Positions 27,801 through 34,346 are shown, counted from the first letter of the stretch. The stretch: 35,990 nucleotides of DNA from an uncultured Cellvibrio sp. (GCA_946480695.1 CAMLKG010000037.1:1-35990), one strand, 5' to 3'. Made by a program: numbers and translations. Notes: generated by a model not told the origin, from the sequence alone.

Positions 27801-30800
27801 TGACAAACCATAAGAAAATTTTATATTTTCCGGCATGGTGTGGATGCCGTGCGGCATAAAATTGGTAAATACCACAGATAAGTTTGCCGCAACGCCATTT
27901 TTATTTTTGGCTACAAACCGGCCTAGCTCACCTAAACCATTTTTATGTTTCAGGTCTTCAACCAGCTGCCGGTGTAAGGTCAAAACTTTTTGCGAAAATG
28001 GTAAATTATTTTTTTCTACCTGAATCCAGCTTATTTGCGTAAAGTCACCCACAATTTCATTTACATCCTGAATGGCTGGCCTATCCCAGTTCACAACCAC
28101 AAGAGTAAAAGCTGTATTTTGTGTCCAGGCCAATATCGTCTCGGCATACAGCGTCAAGATAATGCTTGATACCGGAACATCCAATATTTTCGCGTGGGAC
28201 ACAAGATTTGGCCAATTCTCCAACACCCCATCAAAGCGCTGCCTGACTGTGGAAGAATTTTTTTCTTTTAATCTATCCGACCTCGGCAAGCTGGGGCCAG
28301 GGTACATTTTTTCAAATTTTTCCCGCCAGTAGGCCTGGGATAAGCTTTTATCATTCGAGCCGTTTTCACCTTGCTGATATAGCAAGACATCACGATAGCG
28401 TAGCGCGGGAAAATAGGGAGTTTTTCCCTGAATCAAGGCAATGAGCTGCTTAAAGAGAAGCTGCATACTATTTGGATCACACAACAACATATCAATTGCA
28501 ATGTGAAAGCAGTGGTTTTGATCAGAAGTTGAGCTTATTCGTACTTGCCAAAAAGGTCCTGTATCTATGGGAAAAAATAGATCTTGCATAGCGTGCCGAA
28601 TGGAGAGGCGTTTCTGCAATAGCTGATTTTTGTCAAACCCCTTCAGGTCTACATGCTGAATATGGGTATTCTCCAGGGCCTTGTTAACTTGCTGCTGTCC
28701 ATCGGAAGTTATAATAGTGCGCAGTGCATCGTGGTAATCAACTAGCACTCCCCAGGCATTGATGATGCTGTCCGTGGAAACGCCATCAATTTCTATTTCC
28801 TGATAAACAAGGCAGTTGTTTTTTTTGTCGGTTCCGAAACCAATTTGACTAAGAAAATAACTTTGTTGTATTGGGCTAAGGGGATAAGGATCGAATCGCG
28901 ACTCTTCCTGGGGCAAGAGCCTGATAACGCCCTCATGATTTGATACACAGCGTTCAAGAAGCTCGGAAAAAGTAATTTCATCCAGGGAATCAACTGTCGT
29001 CGCTATAGAATGAAGCAAATCAGAATATGTATTGATCATTTCGATCATTAGATCCTGAGCAAAATATCCTTTAGCGTAATCCCAGGATATACACAGCTCA
29101 TGATTTAATACAAATGTCTGATGATCCAGATAGACACCCGGAGTTTGGGTAACACTATAAGCAACACGGGACAACCAACTAGCTTCTTCGCCATAAATTG
29201 CGTCCGCATTTGCCAACATACTGGTAAATACCACAGGAAGCATAAAGTTATTGCTGATTAGCTTTCTGTTTTTCAATTCCCTTAGGGCGGGTATAGCACC
29301 GACATTGCTATGATCCATGTCCGCCCATAATTGATCCTGAGCGGCCCTGATAACGGCCTCTATTGGTTCGCGGATGCTCTTATGATGGATATATATACTT
29401 GTCGAAATAAATGGACCAACAATGGATTCGACATTTGGAACAACCGGTTTTCGATTAAAGAATGTGAGAACCAAGGAAAATTTCTCACAGCGGCTATATG
29501 CAGTTAATACCTCATTAAAAGCACTCAATAAAAGGGCGGTGGGTGAAATATTAATTTTTTGGCAGTAACCGATGAGCTTCTCCCAGGATTGTTGGGGTAA
29601 GGTTCTACTTAAACGTTCGCGAACGAATGCGGCATCAGGGTTAATAGCTTGTTTTTGCTGCACTAGCGGAGCTTCGGGCATATTTGCCAATTTTGTTAGC
29701 CAGTACCGAAGGTCTGTCTCATTTGCGCTAAATACATTAGAAGACCGCAATGCAACCTGGTAATCGTTAAAACCAGGTGCGCCAGGTGATATGGATGATT
29801 CATCATTTTTATATAACTGATACCACTGCCGGAGTAGTATCCACAGACTCATCCCGTCTACAATCCACTCGTCAATACTAAAATGAATGATTGATTTTCG
29901 ATCCGGAAGGTGGGTAATTTCAATCGTATACAGTGGCCAGTCATCGGCACTATAAAACTTCTGCTGCAACCTATCACGACAACCCTGAATGTGATGGGCA
30001 ACCGTTTCCCGTTCATCTAACTGTAAATCATGGCATAAAAAGTCAAAATCATCCGGCACCGGCATTAGCATTTGCCGACTCTCATCAATGATTTTCGCAT
30101 GCAACATTCTGTGAGCTTTTGACAATTTTGCCCAGGCTGTTTTCAATCGTTCGTAGTTAAGGTCAAATTCTTCTATCTCGAGGTAAATGTGGCAACCAAT
30201 CTCGTCTTTACCGCGACTGAAATGTTTACTGACCAAAAATGCTTCCTGCATTTCTGTGAGGTTGAACACAAGAGGTGATTCATTAGCTGTGTCAGTTGTG
30301 TCCTTGACCTTCAATTGAATTATGCGATCCCTGACATCTGTGAACTGGTTTTCATGGCAGATGCGCATCGCAAGCTCATCCACACTGTGACAGTTAGCAA
30401 GCAGGGATATAGCCAGCCTCGTATCAAGAAGCCTTTCAATATTAAACTTCAATTTTAGTTTGGTGACGGAATCCAGCTCATCCAATACCTCATGCTCCCC
30501 CGAGCCTTCATCGCGATCACATACCCGATTAATTTGACGGGTAATAAAATCCCGGACACGCCTCACTTGTTGTTCAGATACTTTCAGGAGCGAACTGCCT
30601 GCGGGTTTGTTGGTACTGATCAGTTGAGACTGAACGTTCGGGGCCGCGGTGCTAAGGTAATAGTCAATGAACATGAAGGGTTCATTTGTGCCTGGTACCA
30701 TAGGGCAATTCTCAGGCAGTTCCCCTTCGCGGTTAGCAATGAAAATATGTTTGGGAACCTTGTAATTTGGGATGTCTACTGTAGCTTGATCTATTTTTCT

Positions 30801-33416
30801 TATGAGCAAATCAGATATTTCACCAGTATTGAAAGTTTTCCCCAGCTCAGCTTCAAGCGTTTCTATAACCTTGTAATCCGGGAACAGGACTGCGTGCGGG
30901 CATTCGCCTTCAACGGTATCTATCCATGGAAATATATGGATACTTTTTATGCACTTTTCTTTTTCCAGTAGTTTTTCAATTTCGCGTGGATAAATGTTTT
31001 TACCACCGGAATTTACGATGATGGGCTTTTGCCTACCGCTGATAAATAAAAATCCCTCATCATCCTGGTACGCGATATCGCCGGTTTTAAGCCAACCATC
31101 TTCAACAACTTCTTGTGTTTCTGCTTCTAGCCCCGCATACCCCTTCATTAAACTGGGTCCACGTACCCAAAGCTCACCATGGTCACCGGCTTTACCATTG
31201 ATAATACGCGTTGTTACCCCAGGTATTGGCCTTCCAATGGACCCCAGACAATTTTTACCGGGTATGTTCACTGTCACAACGGGAGAAAATTCGGTAAGCC
31301 CATATCCTTGCACTACCTTGCAACCTTTTGCCTCCATGGACTCAAGAACAGATTTTCTAACAGAAGCCCCACCAATGAAAATAAAGTTCATGCAATCCAG
31401 CGTTGCCTTGGTTTTATTGAGTTCCTTGTCTATAGATTCGAGTAAATAGGGGACAACTACGGAGTATTTAATATTCCCGCATTTAACCGCCTCGACAAAC
31501 CGTTTGGCAGTGAATCGCGGCAACAGAACTATCTCGAGGTAACTTGCTAAAGGTAAAAGAAATCCGCCCATGGTAGGAAAGGTATGGTGGAAAGGCAAAA
31601 CGGCCAGGCTAGCCTCACCCGGCCGGAGATATTTTCCACCTTCATCAAGTACATCCAGTATCCCATATAAATTGGCCATTATTCCCGCATGGCTGAGTTC
31701 GGCAAACCGATTTTCAGTCATGTAAATAGCTGCCGCGACGTCTTCACCCTGGGGAACGCTGAGAATATATTTTTGGTCACCGCTTGATGTGTTTCTTTCA
31801 CCAAGCTTGATGAGATCAGGTGCGTATAAAAGCCTATGCGAACTAAAAGGATTGGTTTTAGATAGTTCCTTATTTCTTATATTTTCAAGGGTTTCCGTCA
31901 ATGTAAGTGGCTTTTTTACCGATTTTTTTTCAGAGGATGCGACCAGCAGCGAATGTTCATCAAAGCAAATAACTTTTTTAAAAGAAGAAATACGCCCGGA
32001 GAGCAAAGCGAGCCGCTCGATATAGGTCGCTGAGCAGAAGCAACAGCTAATATTACTCTTTTCGATGACGTTTACTAATTCCCCTTCACCCAGGAAAATA
32101 TCCAATGGAACTATAACCGCACCAATATTCGTAACCGCTAAATAGGTAAGTGGCCACTCAATTCTATTTTCCGCCAGCAACCCTACGCGATCACCATTCT
32201 TGATCCCGATAGAAAGCAGGGCGTTACCTAGGTACTGAACGTTTGCCTTTAGTTCCCCATAATTCAAAGAAAGCCCAGGCTCACCGCGATATTGCGTGAC
32301 AGCCTTAAGCGAGGACATGCTTTCGTCAAAGGTATCCACAAACTGGCGTAACGTCTTGACACTCTCAAACTTGTAACGGATCTCAGCATTTTTAAAGGTA
32401 GCAGATTGATCCTCTGAAACGGGCGTGACATCTTTTTTTCCAGTGAAGGCTGCATCATTCCCAGGAATCGATATTAGCTTATTAGATTCCGTATCAGGCT
32501 CAAGGCGGCCCTCTGTAATCTGGGGTAAGGCGTTATAAATATCCCTCTGTAATTTACTTAAGACTTTACCTGGCCCCAACTCAATATAGTTATTCATGTT
32601 ACGAGCATACAAATAAGCTATGCTTTGCGACCATTTTACCGGTTTAAAAATCTGCGCTGCTAAATTAGAACCTATTTCATTATTTTTATATGGCATAGCC
32701 GAAACGTTGGCAATCACAGGTGTGTGTAAGGAACCAAATGCAACTTGACTAAGGGATTGCGCAAAAGAATCGCTGGCTTGTTTCATGTAGGCTGAGTGAA
32801 AAGCACCACTGACTTTGAGCGTTATATATGCTCTGGCACCATTTTTTTCGAACAGGTTCCTTGCATCCTGAATGTGCTGAAAATTACCAGATAAAACAAA
32901 CTGTTCGGGAGAGTTATAATTAGCAATTGACAACTGATATTCAGGATATACCTTGAGAAGGTCTAGTATTTTGTCTTCACTCATACCGATTACGGCTGCC
33001 ATACCACCGCCACCGGCATTTGCCATTAGCTCAGCACGCAATTTCACTAACTTGAGACCAGTGACAAAATCATATGCACCAGCGGCAAACAAAGCATTGT
33101 ATTCGCCCAGGCTATGCCCTAAAAAAAATTGGGCTTTTTCACCTTGGGATTGGGAAAACCGAAGGTAAGCAAGCGCATTCACAACATATAACGCAGGTTG
33201 TGTAAATTGCGTAAGGGCCAATTTATTATCCGGATCATTAAGACAAAGTTCAGTGATGGAATAGCCCAATATTTCGCTGGCTTGATCTGTTAAGGATGGA
33301 TAATCCACAAACAAATCGCGACCCATACCTTTTGCTTGCGATCCCTGTCCGGGGAACATAATAACTGTTGCTGATTCTTTAGTGACCACTGCTGCTGTTC
33401 CTGCAAAATGAATCAA
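15888..33416 (-). CDS. Giant hybrid NRPS / trans-AT PKS with terminal sulfotransferase
   Basis: One frame of 5,842 residues. The first possible start, TTG at 33416, has no ribosome binding site. GTG at 33389 (residue 10) follows AGGA by nine bases and is the better choice. Numbering below is from 33416. Domains in order: malonyl-type AT (about 17-300; S102 in GHSLGEY, H207 in GAFHS); acyl-AMP ligase (345-910) lacking the P-loop and the A10 lysine; ACP1 (S983); two cyclisation domains, with D1182/D1187/S1190 and D1642/D1647/S1650; adenylation domain (1995-2490) whose pocket reads D-V-W-H-F-S-L-V-D-K, as for serine in EntF; PCP (S2544); two SagB-type FMN oxidase copies (about 2600-2830 and 2870-3085); KS1 (3118-3545; C3287, but A3422 replaces the first His); trans-AT docking linker; ACP2 (S3771); complete KS2 (3847-4275; C4014, H4149, H4189); docking linker; DH-like domain (4475-4730) lacking Pro and Asp; KR (4780-5240; TGGMGGLG, Y5155); ACP3 and ACP4 (S5334, S5445); sulfotransferase (5540-5842; TPRSGSTL and RHPLAVMESF). 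No AT lies inside the PKS modules. The expected path is starter plus Ser, oxazole, one malonate extension, reduction and sulfation. The product is unknown. The gene follows the hydrolase stop by a few bases. Confidence 0.93.
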   Translation of the reverse strand: MIHFAGTAAVVTKESATVIMFPGQGSQAKGMGRDLFVDYPSLTDQASEILGYSITELCLNDPDNKLALTQFTQPALYVVNALAYLRFSQSQGEKAQFFLGHSLGEYNALFAAGAYDFVTGLKLVKLRAELMANAGGGGMAAVIGMSEDKILDLLKVYPEYQLSIANYNSPEQFVLSGNFQHIQDARNLFEKNGARAYITLKVSGAFHSAYMKQASDSFAQSLSQVAFGSLHTPVIANVSAMPYKNNEIGSNLAAQIFKPVKWSQSIAYLYARNMNNYIELGPGKVLSKLQRDIYNALPQITEGRLEPDTESNKLISIPGNDAAFTGKKDVTPVSEDQSATFKNAEIRYKFESVKTLRQFVDTFDESMSSLKAVTQYRGEPGLSLNYGELKANVQYLGNALLSIGIKNGDRVGLLAENRIEWPLTYLAVTNIGAVIVPLDIFLGEGELVNVIEKSNISCCFCSATYIERLALLSGRISSFKKVICFDEHSLLVASSEKKSVKKPLTLTETLENIRNKELSKTNPFSSHRLLYAPDLIKLGERNTSSGDQKYILSVPQGEDVAAAIYMTENRFAELSHAGIMANLYGILDVLDEGGKYLRPGEASLAVLPFHHTFPTMGGFLLPLASYLEIVLLPRFTAKRFVEAVKCGNIKYSVVVPYLLESIDKELNKTKATLDCMNFIFIGGASVRKSVLESMEAKGCKVVQGYGLTEFSPVVTVNIPGKNCLGSIGRPIPGVTTRIINGKAGDHGELWVRGPSLMKGYAGLEAETQEVVEDGWLKTGDIAYQDDEGFLFISGRQKPIIVNSGGKNIYPREIEKLLEKEKCIKSIHIFPWIDTVEGECPHAVLFPDYKVIETLEAELGKTFNTGEISDLLIRKIDQATVDIPNYKVPKHIFIANREGELPENCPMVPGTNEPFMFIDYYLSTAAPNVQSQLISTNKPAGSSLLKVSEQQVRRVRDFITRQINRVCDRDEGSGEHEVLDELDSVTKLKLKFNIERLLDTRLAISLLANCHSVDELAMRICHENQFTDVRDRIIQLKVKDTTDTANESPLVFNLTEMQEAFLVSKHFSRGKDEIGCHIYLEIEEFDLNYERLKTAWAKLSKAHRMLHAKIIDESRQMLMPVPDDFDFLCHDLQLDERETVAHHIQGCRDRLQQKFYSADDWPLYTIEITHLPDRKSIIHFSIDEWIVDGMSLWILLRQWYQLYKNDESSISPGAPGFNDYQVALRSSNVFSANETDLRYWLTKLANMPEAPLVQQKQAINPDAAFVRERLSRTLPQQSWEKLIGYCQKINISPTALLLSAFNEVLTAYSRCEKFSLVLTFFNRKPVVPNVESIVGPFISTSIYIHHKSIREPIEAVIRAAQDQLWADMDHSNVGAIPALRELKNRKLISNNFMLPVVFTSMLANADAIYGEEASWLSRVAYSVTQTPGVYLDHQTFVLNHELCISWDYAKGYFAQDLMIEMINTYSDLLHSIATTVDSLDEITFSELLERCVSNHEGVIRLLPQEESRFDPYPLSPIQQSYFLSQIGFGTDKKNNCLVYQEIEIDGVSTDSIINAWGVLVDYHDALRTIITSDGQQQVNKALENTHIQHVDLKGFDKNQLLQKRLSIRHAMQDLFFPIDTGPFWQVRISSTSDQNHCFHIAIDMLLCDPNSMQLLFKQLIALIQGKTPYFPALRYRDVLLYQQGENGSNDKSLSQAYWREKFEKMYPGPSLPRSDRLKEKNSSTVRQRFDGVLENWPNLVSHAKILDVPVSSIILTLYAETILAWTQNTAFTLVVVNWDRPAIQDVNEIVGDFTQISWIQVEKNNLPFSQKVLTLHRQLVEDLKHKNGLGELGRFVAKNKNGVAANLSVVFTNFMPHGIHTMPENIKFSYGLSQTPGVTLDNISVELDGTLHFHWDTDTSIYSPALMSNMFSGYSDLMMALAAETNINAGVWISVDMDKFLPMQHYQKESALGENTTVKDNSVINEGDKKITTNYLSRIKAWNHTHRDYPLQDCLHYLIEDQVLRSPYRIAAQFAQDTLSFLELNQRANQLARYMIKQGLKPGSVVALVQERSVELLVSLLAILKAGAAYLPIDTNFPDERISYILKDASTALVLTHSRFSQKLSAMPCSLVFLDEQQENMALFSNENLARTQSSNSLAYIIYTSGSTGNPKGCMITHSAIVNRLLWMKDEYEVDDLDRVLQKTPYTFDVSVWEFFLPLLSGATLVLAKPKGHQDPGYLAEIIREEKITVCHFVPSMLNAFLNEPSVSRCTSLSRVFTSGEALAYASIEKFLSLLNCQLHNLYGPTEAAVDVSYWHCQLNPEKRVFIGKPVANTQLYIVDTELQLVPPGEAGEILIGGVQVAKGYLAQEMLTAEKFIPNHFSGNSAEKLYRTGDLARQNTDGNIEYLGRRDSQVKLRGLRIELGEIETRLCELDSVRSAVVRIRDESTDDPKLVAWLVVADKKIASDTLTLKFVRQEIKKFLPDYMLPNAVVILDALPTTEHGKLNEKALLWPVSEPEKVNDKEMIVKERSLQEIESLLSRILMDAMNASEIKPTDDLFDMGATSLTLVKLAQKVKQSEGVEIPVDVFLENPTIAGISRYVVNKLTTGGTTLPITGKTGANSPSQYLVDNQSFDLLRHQFNQDILSRIISPTLMAGEQFKSRPVSFNDFSSFLSLLAQRYIEGRTRYRYPSGGGKNAVQVYIYVSDGGVESIAGGFYYHHPAANQLISLPSTQRLDKEIFNQSYRKAFEASAFTIFLVAEYSAIEPFYADSSTTLIELDAGYITQLLQQNAGTHNLGLLTVDDVDYSQCQAHFQLSGSQQFISCLLGGGRPVQTGVDYEGQPVLAFTPSKNLQQTNHMLRSHEDIERANTDGRYSTLSKEEQAAITAEARHLRNDLKHLPAIQLDSTFISSEDYVLRACQREYKETALTLVQLGQLMSLMQNLTGVPQQKLYTADALPHQVDAYVFIKSGGVQDDSAAGLYLYNDKKNCLERIAVNIDALESDIKSAHVPFNRTHYQKSKVNVFLIGDLRKSKASFGNYGIRKAFIEAGKIGQLMMQHQSELGLGVCPIGGMRFDKIRHYFNLNQDQLFLHCMLIGAWDHVGKISSPIFSENMPLLTQSTLLAQSLVQDADKEEKTNQKLSVIGVAGRYPQADSLEQYWQLLQNGKSAISEIPEDRWDAQRYFSRDASDKKSYSKWGGFLNNIQRFDSLLFKISPSEAKFIDPQERLFLEVIWECLENAGYTAQTLKASAGRVGVFVGVMWSDYQSVAMQGWSEGNIQQALSFHSSIANRVSHFFDFEGPSLAIDSSCSSALSAMHLARQSIAAGECDAAIVGGINLIAHPYHQNVLCGLNLLSQSETCSAFGENGTGWVVGEGVGAVLVRPEKTARHARDNIQANILATSISHSGATLRYGFPSAEKQAKSIKACFAQANVLPKDISYIESAATGSGLADSVEAEAIKISFAEAVADFPIAIGSVKPNIGHLESASFMSQLTKVLLQLQHGKIAPSINSEPRNPLINYSSSSFYINTELKDWKPINTSSRQPQKRALINSFGATGSSGHVIVEEAIRTTNGGAIDASVVIPLSAQSKNQLILIARALLHFINSQTTECSLADIAFTLQEGRVALKQRLALVVNSIDQLKKSLEAFINDPENPPIAASTMSGIEYQANSDMQLHLLATHWMANESVDWRSVQSGTERRIALPTYPFIQENHWLDTADLQAEVSGQSYEPNTFSRGNMPMVNNSYFDKSTNTFDTNLLKETQTWLRSLYASLSGISESRIDVDTSLIEYGINSVIIKSINTEIDSHFKNVSKTVMFECQTITDLAAYLLNKHRAELVKLLKVDSVDPDTTYPALSGTQPYPGARVERTFATHRDIAVIGMAGRYPQAGNLEEFWNNLCAGKDCITEIPEERWRIQDFAMKNRWGGFIQDVDKFDPLFFNISPTEAKIMDPQERQFLEVAWESIENAGYTREDLQRRLNGRVGVFVGVMYNEYQLFAAEEIAKGNSISLGNSIGSIANRVSYVLNLKGPSMAIDTLCSSSLTAAHLAVQSMKSGECDAAIVGGVNLSLHPSKYLMHAQMNMPSSNGRCSAFSDQGDGMVAGEGVGSIVIKWLDAALADGDQILGVIKATSVNHDGKTNGYTVPNPVQQGELIRSALDEAKVDAAQVSYIEAHGTGTALGDPIEINGLARAFGDYSDKKQYCAVGSVKSNIGHLEAASGVASITKVLLQMRHKKLVPSLHTQTLNRNIRFEDTPFYVQRELSEWLPGNSSVNDQRSIGKRIAGISSFGAGGANAHIILEEFENDSRAGYGEPLPGEESTAEHLFLLSAKNKLRLTEYVNKWITFLEQQNGNFSANQFANVSYTTQVGREAMPERLAILADNPGKLLESLREFGNQNLFENVFSGNVTSDKSNFGSIVGGDEARELIDVLIRHRNLTKLATLWVSGIAIDWHNLHQGVVRQRITIPTYPFARESYWVPRVHVATNTQGNVAPIIRQEATPQVLHPLLDQYRASLSALSFSKTFTNQSVWVNQLADHNHYSIGGAVLLEMLHAAANQVAEGKRLITIGHLHWAEPKIPNSASCEYFLKLYTKPDNPLVQCVISALEQGADKTSDVALAELVFASPDNIRLVDGYIDCQLIKSRCEKNLLTETVPPVLREFKFNQNEAIVQIECREENITTDLENHSMDVAREFLASPALLQNALQAAALFHGQLNKIPPAKLIPVSTLQVDIHRKISDKCHLHIVRSTASELAPDEIAYDIAMIDGAGRQAIKLSGVAFTHIASAGQSTAGSAVVVSSQLNLSQLEYNRTEWLDRQIKTADSLTGTTLVFDSDDRLCNLLRETVKDDLYLIKAGKAFKKITWGNGQDGFQIDPGNGSHYEKVLSEFAKKDDISLNIIHNWSKKKFSNASNTAEQLSSGFFSLNEIAKQVVKSSRKVKILYLYEGNDIQPCYEACGVFLKTLSYENPRINVKTLAVAADVKVVAQQALNELAEFSLHDYEIRYEGDKRRVKHYLPCPQTSIPALDRNNSTLRKNGVYLITGGMGGLGLLFARYLSEHYQARLVLTGRRLRDAEIDEQLKRLQQLGGEVVYFSCNVSDIQQLEDCRALCIQTFGELNGIVHAAGVLKNGLIANKTADEINQVLESKVAGTIALDNVFAKEQLDFVVYFSSIIGVMGNIGQSDYAYANGFQNHYARYRNTLIADGKRYGRSLSINWPLWQNGGMSADSQTEAWMEESLGFVSLSSRLGLLAFEEILSSKLEQVIALSGFPNKINETLGISEREAPSRYDTMRLTQCRTLVDSHVAVQENIYTPEKTLVSEETNYPSVATDIATFLREKIAEATGVPENKIDDTVEFWELGLDSILSMKIIEKIEAQWNLRLYPNEMLEYNNVQKLSAYLKNEIGAQPKGEIAQHAVGTDSAVNVVIQTGESDSGGIQPSTGLLPFLKGQVAAATGVDEAQIDINVEFWELGLDSILSMKIIENIEHTYGIRLYPNEMLEYNTLHKLEAYLSAELAESLKPRPAVESPQATLNTDSSENVIFSSSGSHSEVAPEFDWKSQVTYVSAAPEIIKQTKKRVIFVLSTPRSGSTLFRVMLAGHSGIFSPPELHLLPYNTLEQWSNRLIDLNQKHIKEGLTKAIAELESLNAEAAIKRLDHLQQEGFTVKQTYELLLEKAQGRFVIDKSPNHALDINTLRNAESVCDEPLYIHLVRHPLAVMESFVRNRFAKMFGVNENPWEYSGKLWRDMNNNILQHLSQVPSSRSRLIRYEDLVAHPENIMRSLCTWLELPFETEMLKPYEGNKMTDGLREASLPIGDPNFNQHRKIESHFAENWKHHADKVNYLNPATIALAQEFGYLLDDAPEAEKRLITPIS

Positions 33417-33419
33417 GGA

Positions 33420-34346
33420 TTATTGCGAAATGCAATCTACGATTACGTTGGCGAGTGTTTGTGCATGCGACTCCATATGCGGATAATGGCCACCAGGAAC
33501 CAAAATTTGTTTTGGATTCGCGCATAAGGCTTGCGTAACCTGCAAATGACGATCCTTATCTGTCTTAATGAGTGTGCTATCTTTGCCATAAATAAAAACA
33601 GCTGGCTTTGATAACTTAGCCAAAGATGTGGCAATGATGGACATATCAAAGGTGTTATAGAGTAACCGGTAATTCAATATTGCCGGGTCCCAGCTCCAGG
33701 TAAAGCCTTGGCCTTGGGAATCGATACGTGCATTTCGCTTGGCAACATGCAAAGCAATTTCTATGGGCATGGGGAAGGGCGCACCGATAATGGAGCGCTC
33801 AGCAACCTCTTCAATATCTTTCATAAGTTGATGTGATTGAGGCGATTCCATTTTTTGTAAAAAAGTACGCACGAGGCCAGCCTTGGCTGTATCTTCCATG
33901 GGAACCCTGGGTGGAATCGGGAATTGAATATTAATTAACTGGTTTATTTTTTCAGGACGCGCACCGGCCAACAGCGTTGTAATCATGGATGACTCACAAT
34001 GACCAACGACATTTATTGAGTTGCAATCGAAATATTCGAGAATATGGTTAAGGTCAGCAACGTAATCCAAGAGGTGATAACTATCAAAATGGTCCGACAT
34101 ACCATGGCCCCTACGGTCCGGCATAATGACCTGAAAGCCGTTTTTATGGAGCAGGCGCGCTAATTTTTCCCATACTGCACTGTGAGATTGTATACCGTGC
34201 TGTAACAAAATTTTCGGCCTATTATCTTCCCCCAGCCTGCGAACGCGTAAATTCTTGCTTCTTATAGGAACATTAATTTCTTCAAAATCCAGTTCGATAA
34301 ATGGCGCTGTATTCTGGCCTTGGTTATTAATAGTTTCTGCTAGCAT
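33420..34346 (-). CDS. Alpha/beta hydrolase, candidate off-loading thioesterase
   Basis: The 308-residue product is an alpha/beta hydrolase with HG oxyanion segment (QHGIQSHSAVW), DRRGHGMSD, a nucleophile elbow reading GHCES, and a C-terminal GGHYPHMESH with H287. The nucleophile is therefore C117, not Ser, and the elbow lacks its second Gly. The acid expected 24 residues later (as in curacin CurM thioesterase, Ser100/Glu124/His266, from memory) is Q141. Both codons were checked on the strand (TGT and CAA). AGGGGA precedes the ATG at 34346. The gene ends four bases before the first possible megasynthase start, so the two are probably coupled. The sulfotransferase-terminated megasynthase has no thioesterase domain, so this is the obvious release partner, perhaps with decarboxylation and sulfate loss. 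With altered catalytic residues it could also be an editing or binding protein. Confidence 0.8.
   Translation of the reverse strand: MLAETINNQGQNTAPFIELDFEEINVPIRSKNLRVRRLGEDNRPKILLQHGIQSHSAVWEKLARLLHKNGFQVIMPDRRGHGMSDHFDSYHLLDYVADLNHILEYFDCNSINVVGHCESSMITTLLAGARPEKINQLINIQFPIPPRVPMEDTAKAGLVRTFLQKMESPQSHQLMKDIEEVAERSIIGAPFPMPIEIALHVAKRNARIDSQGQGFTWSWDPAILNYRLLYNTFDMSIIATSLAKLSKPAVFIYGKDSTLIKTDKDRHLQVTQALCANPKQILVPGGHYPHMESHAQTLANVIVDCISQ

Noticed and set aside
31692..31721. A sequencing error or frameshift explaining the missing P-loop of the ligase domain
   Set aside because: Reading the complementary strand in the same frame gives intact flanking motifs on both sides, and no alternative frame restores SGTTG; the A10 lysine is missing independently about 340 residues later.
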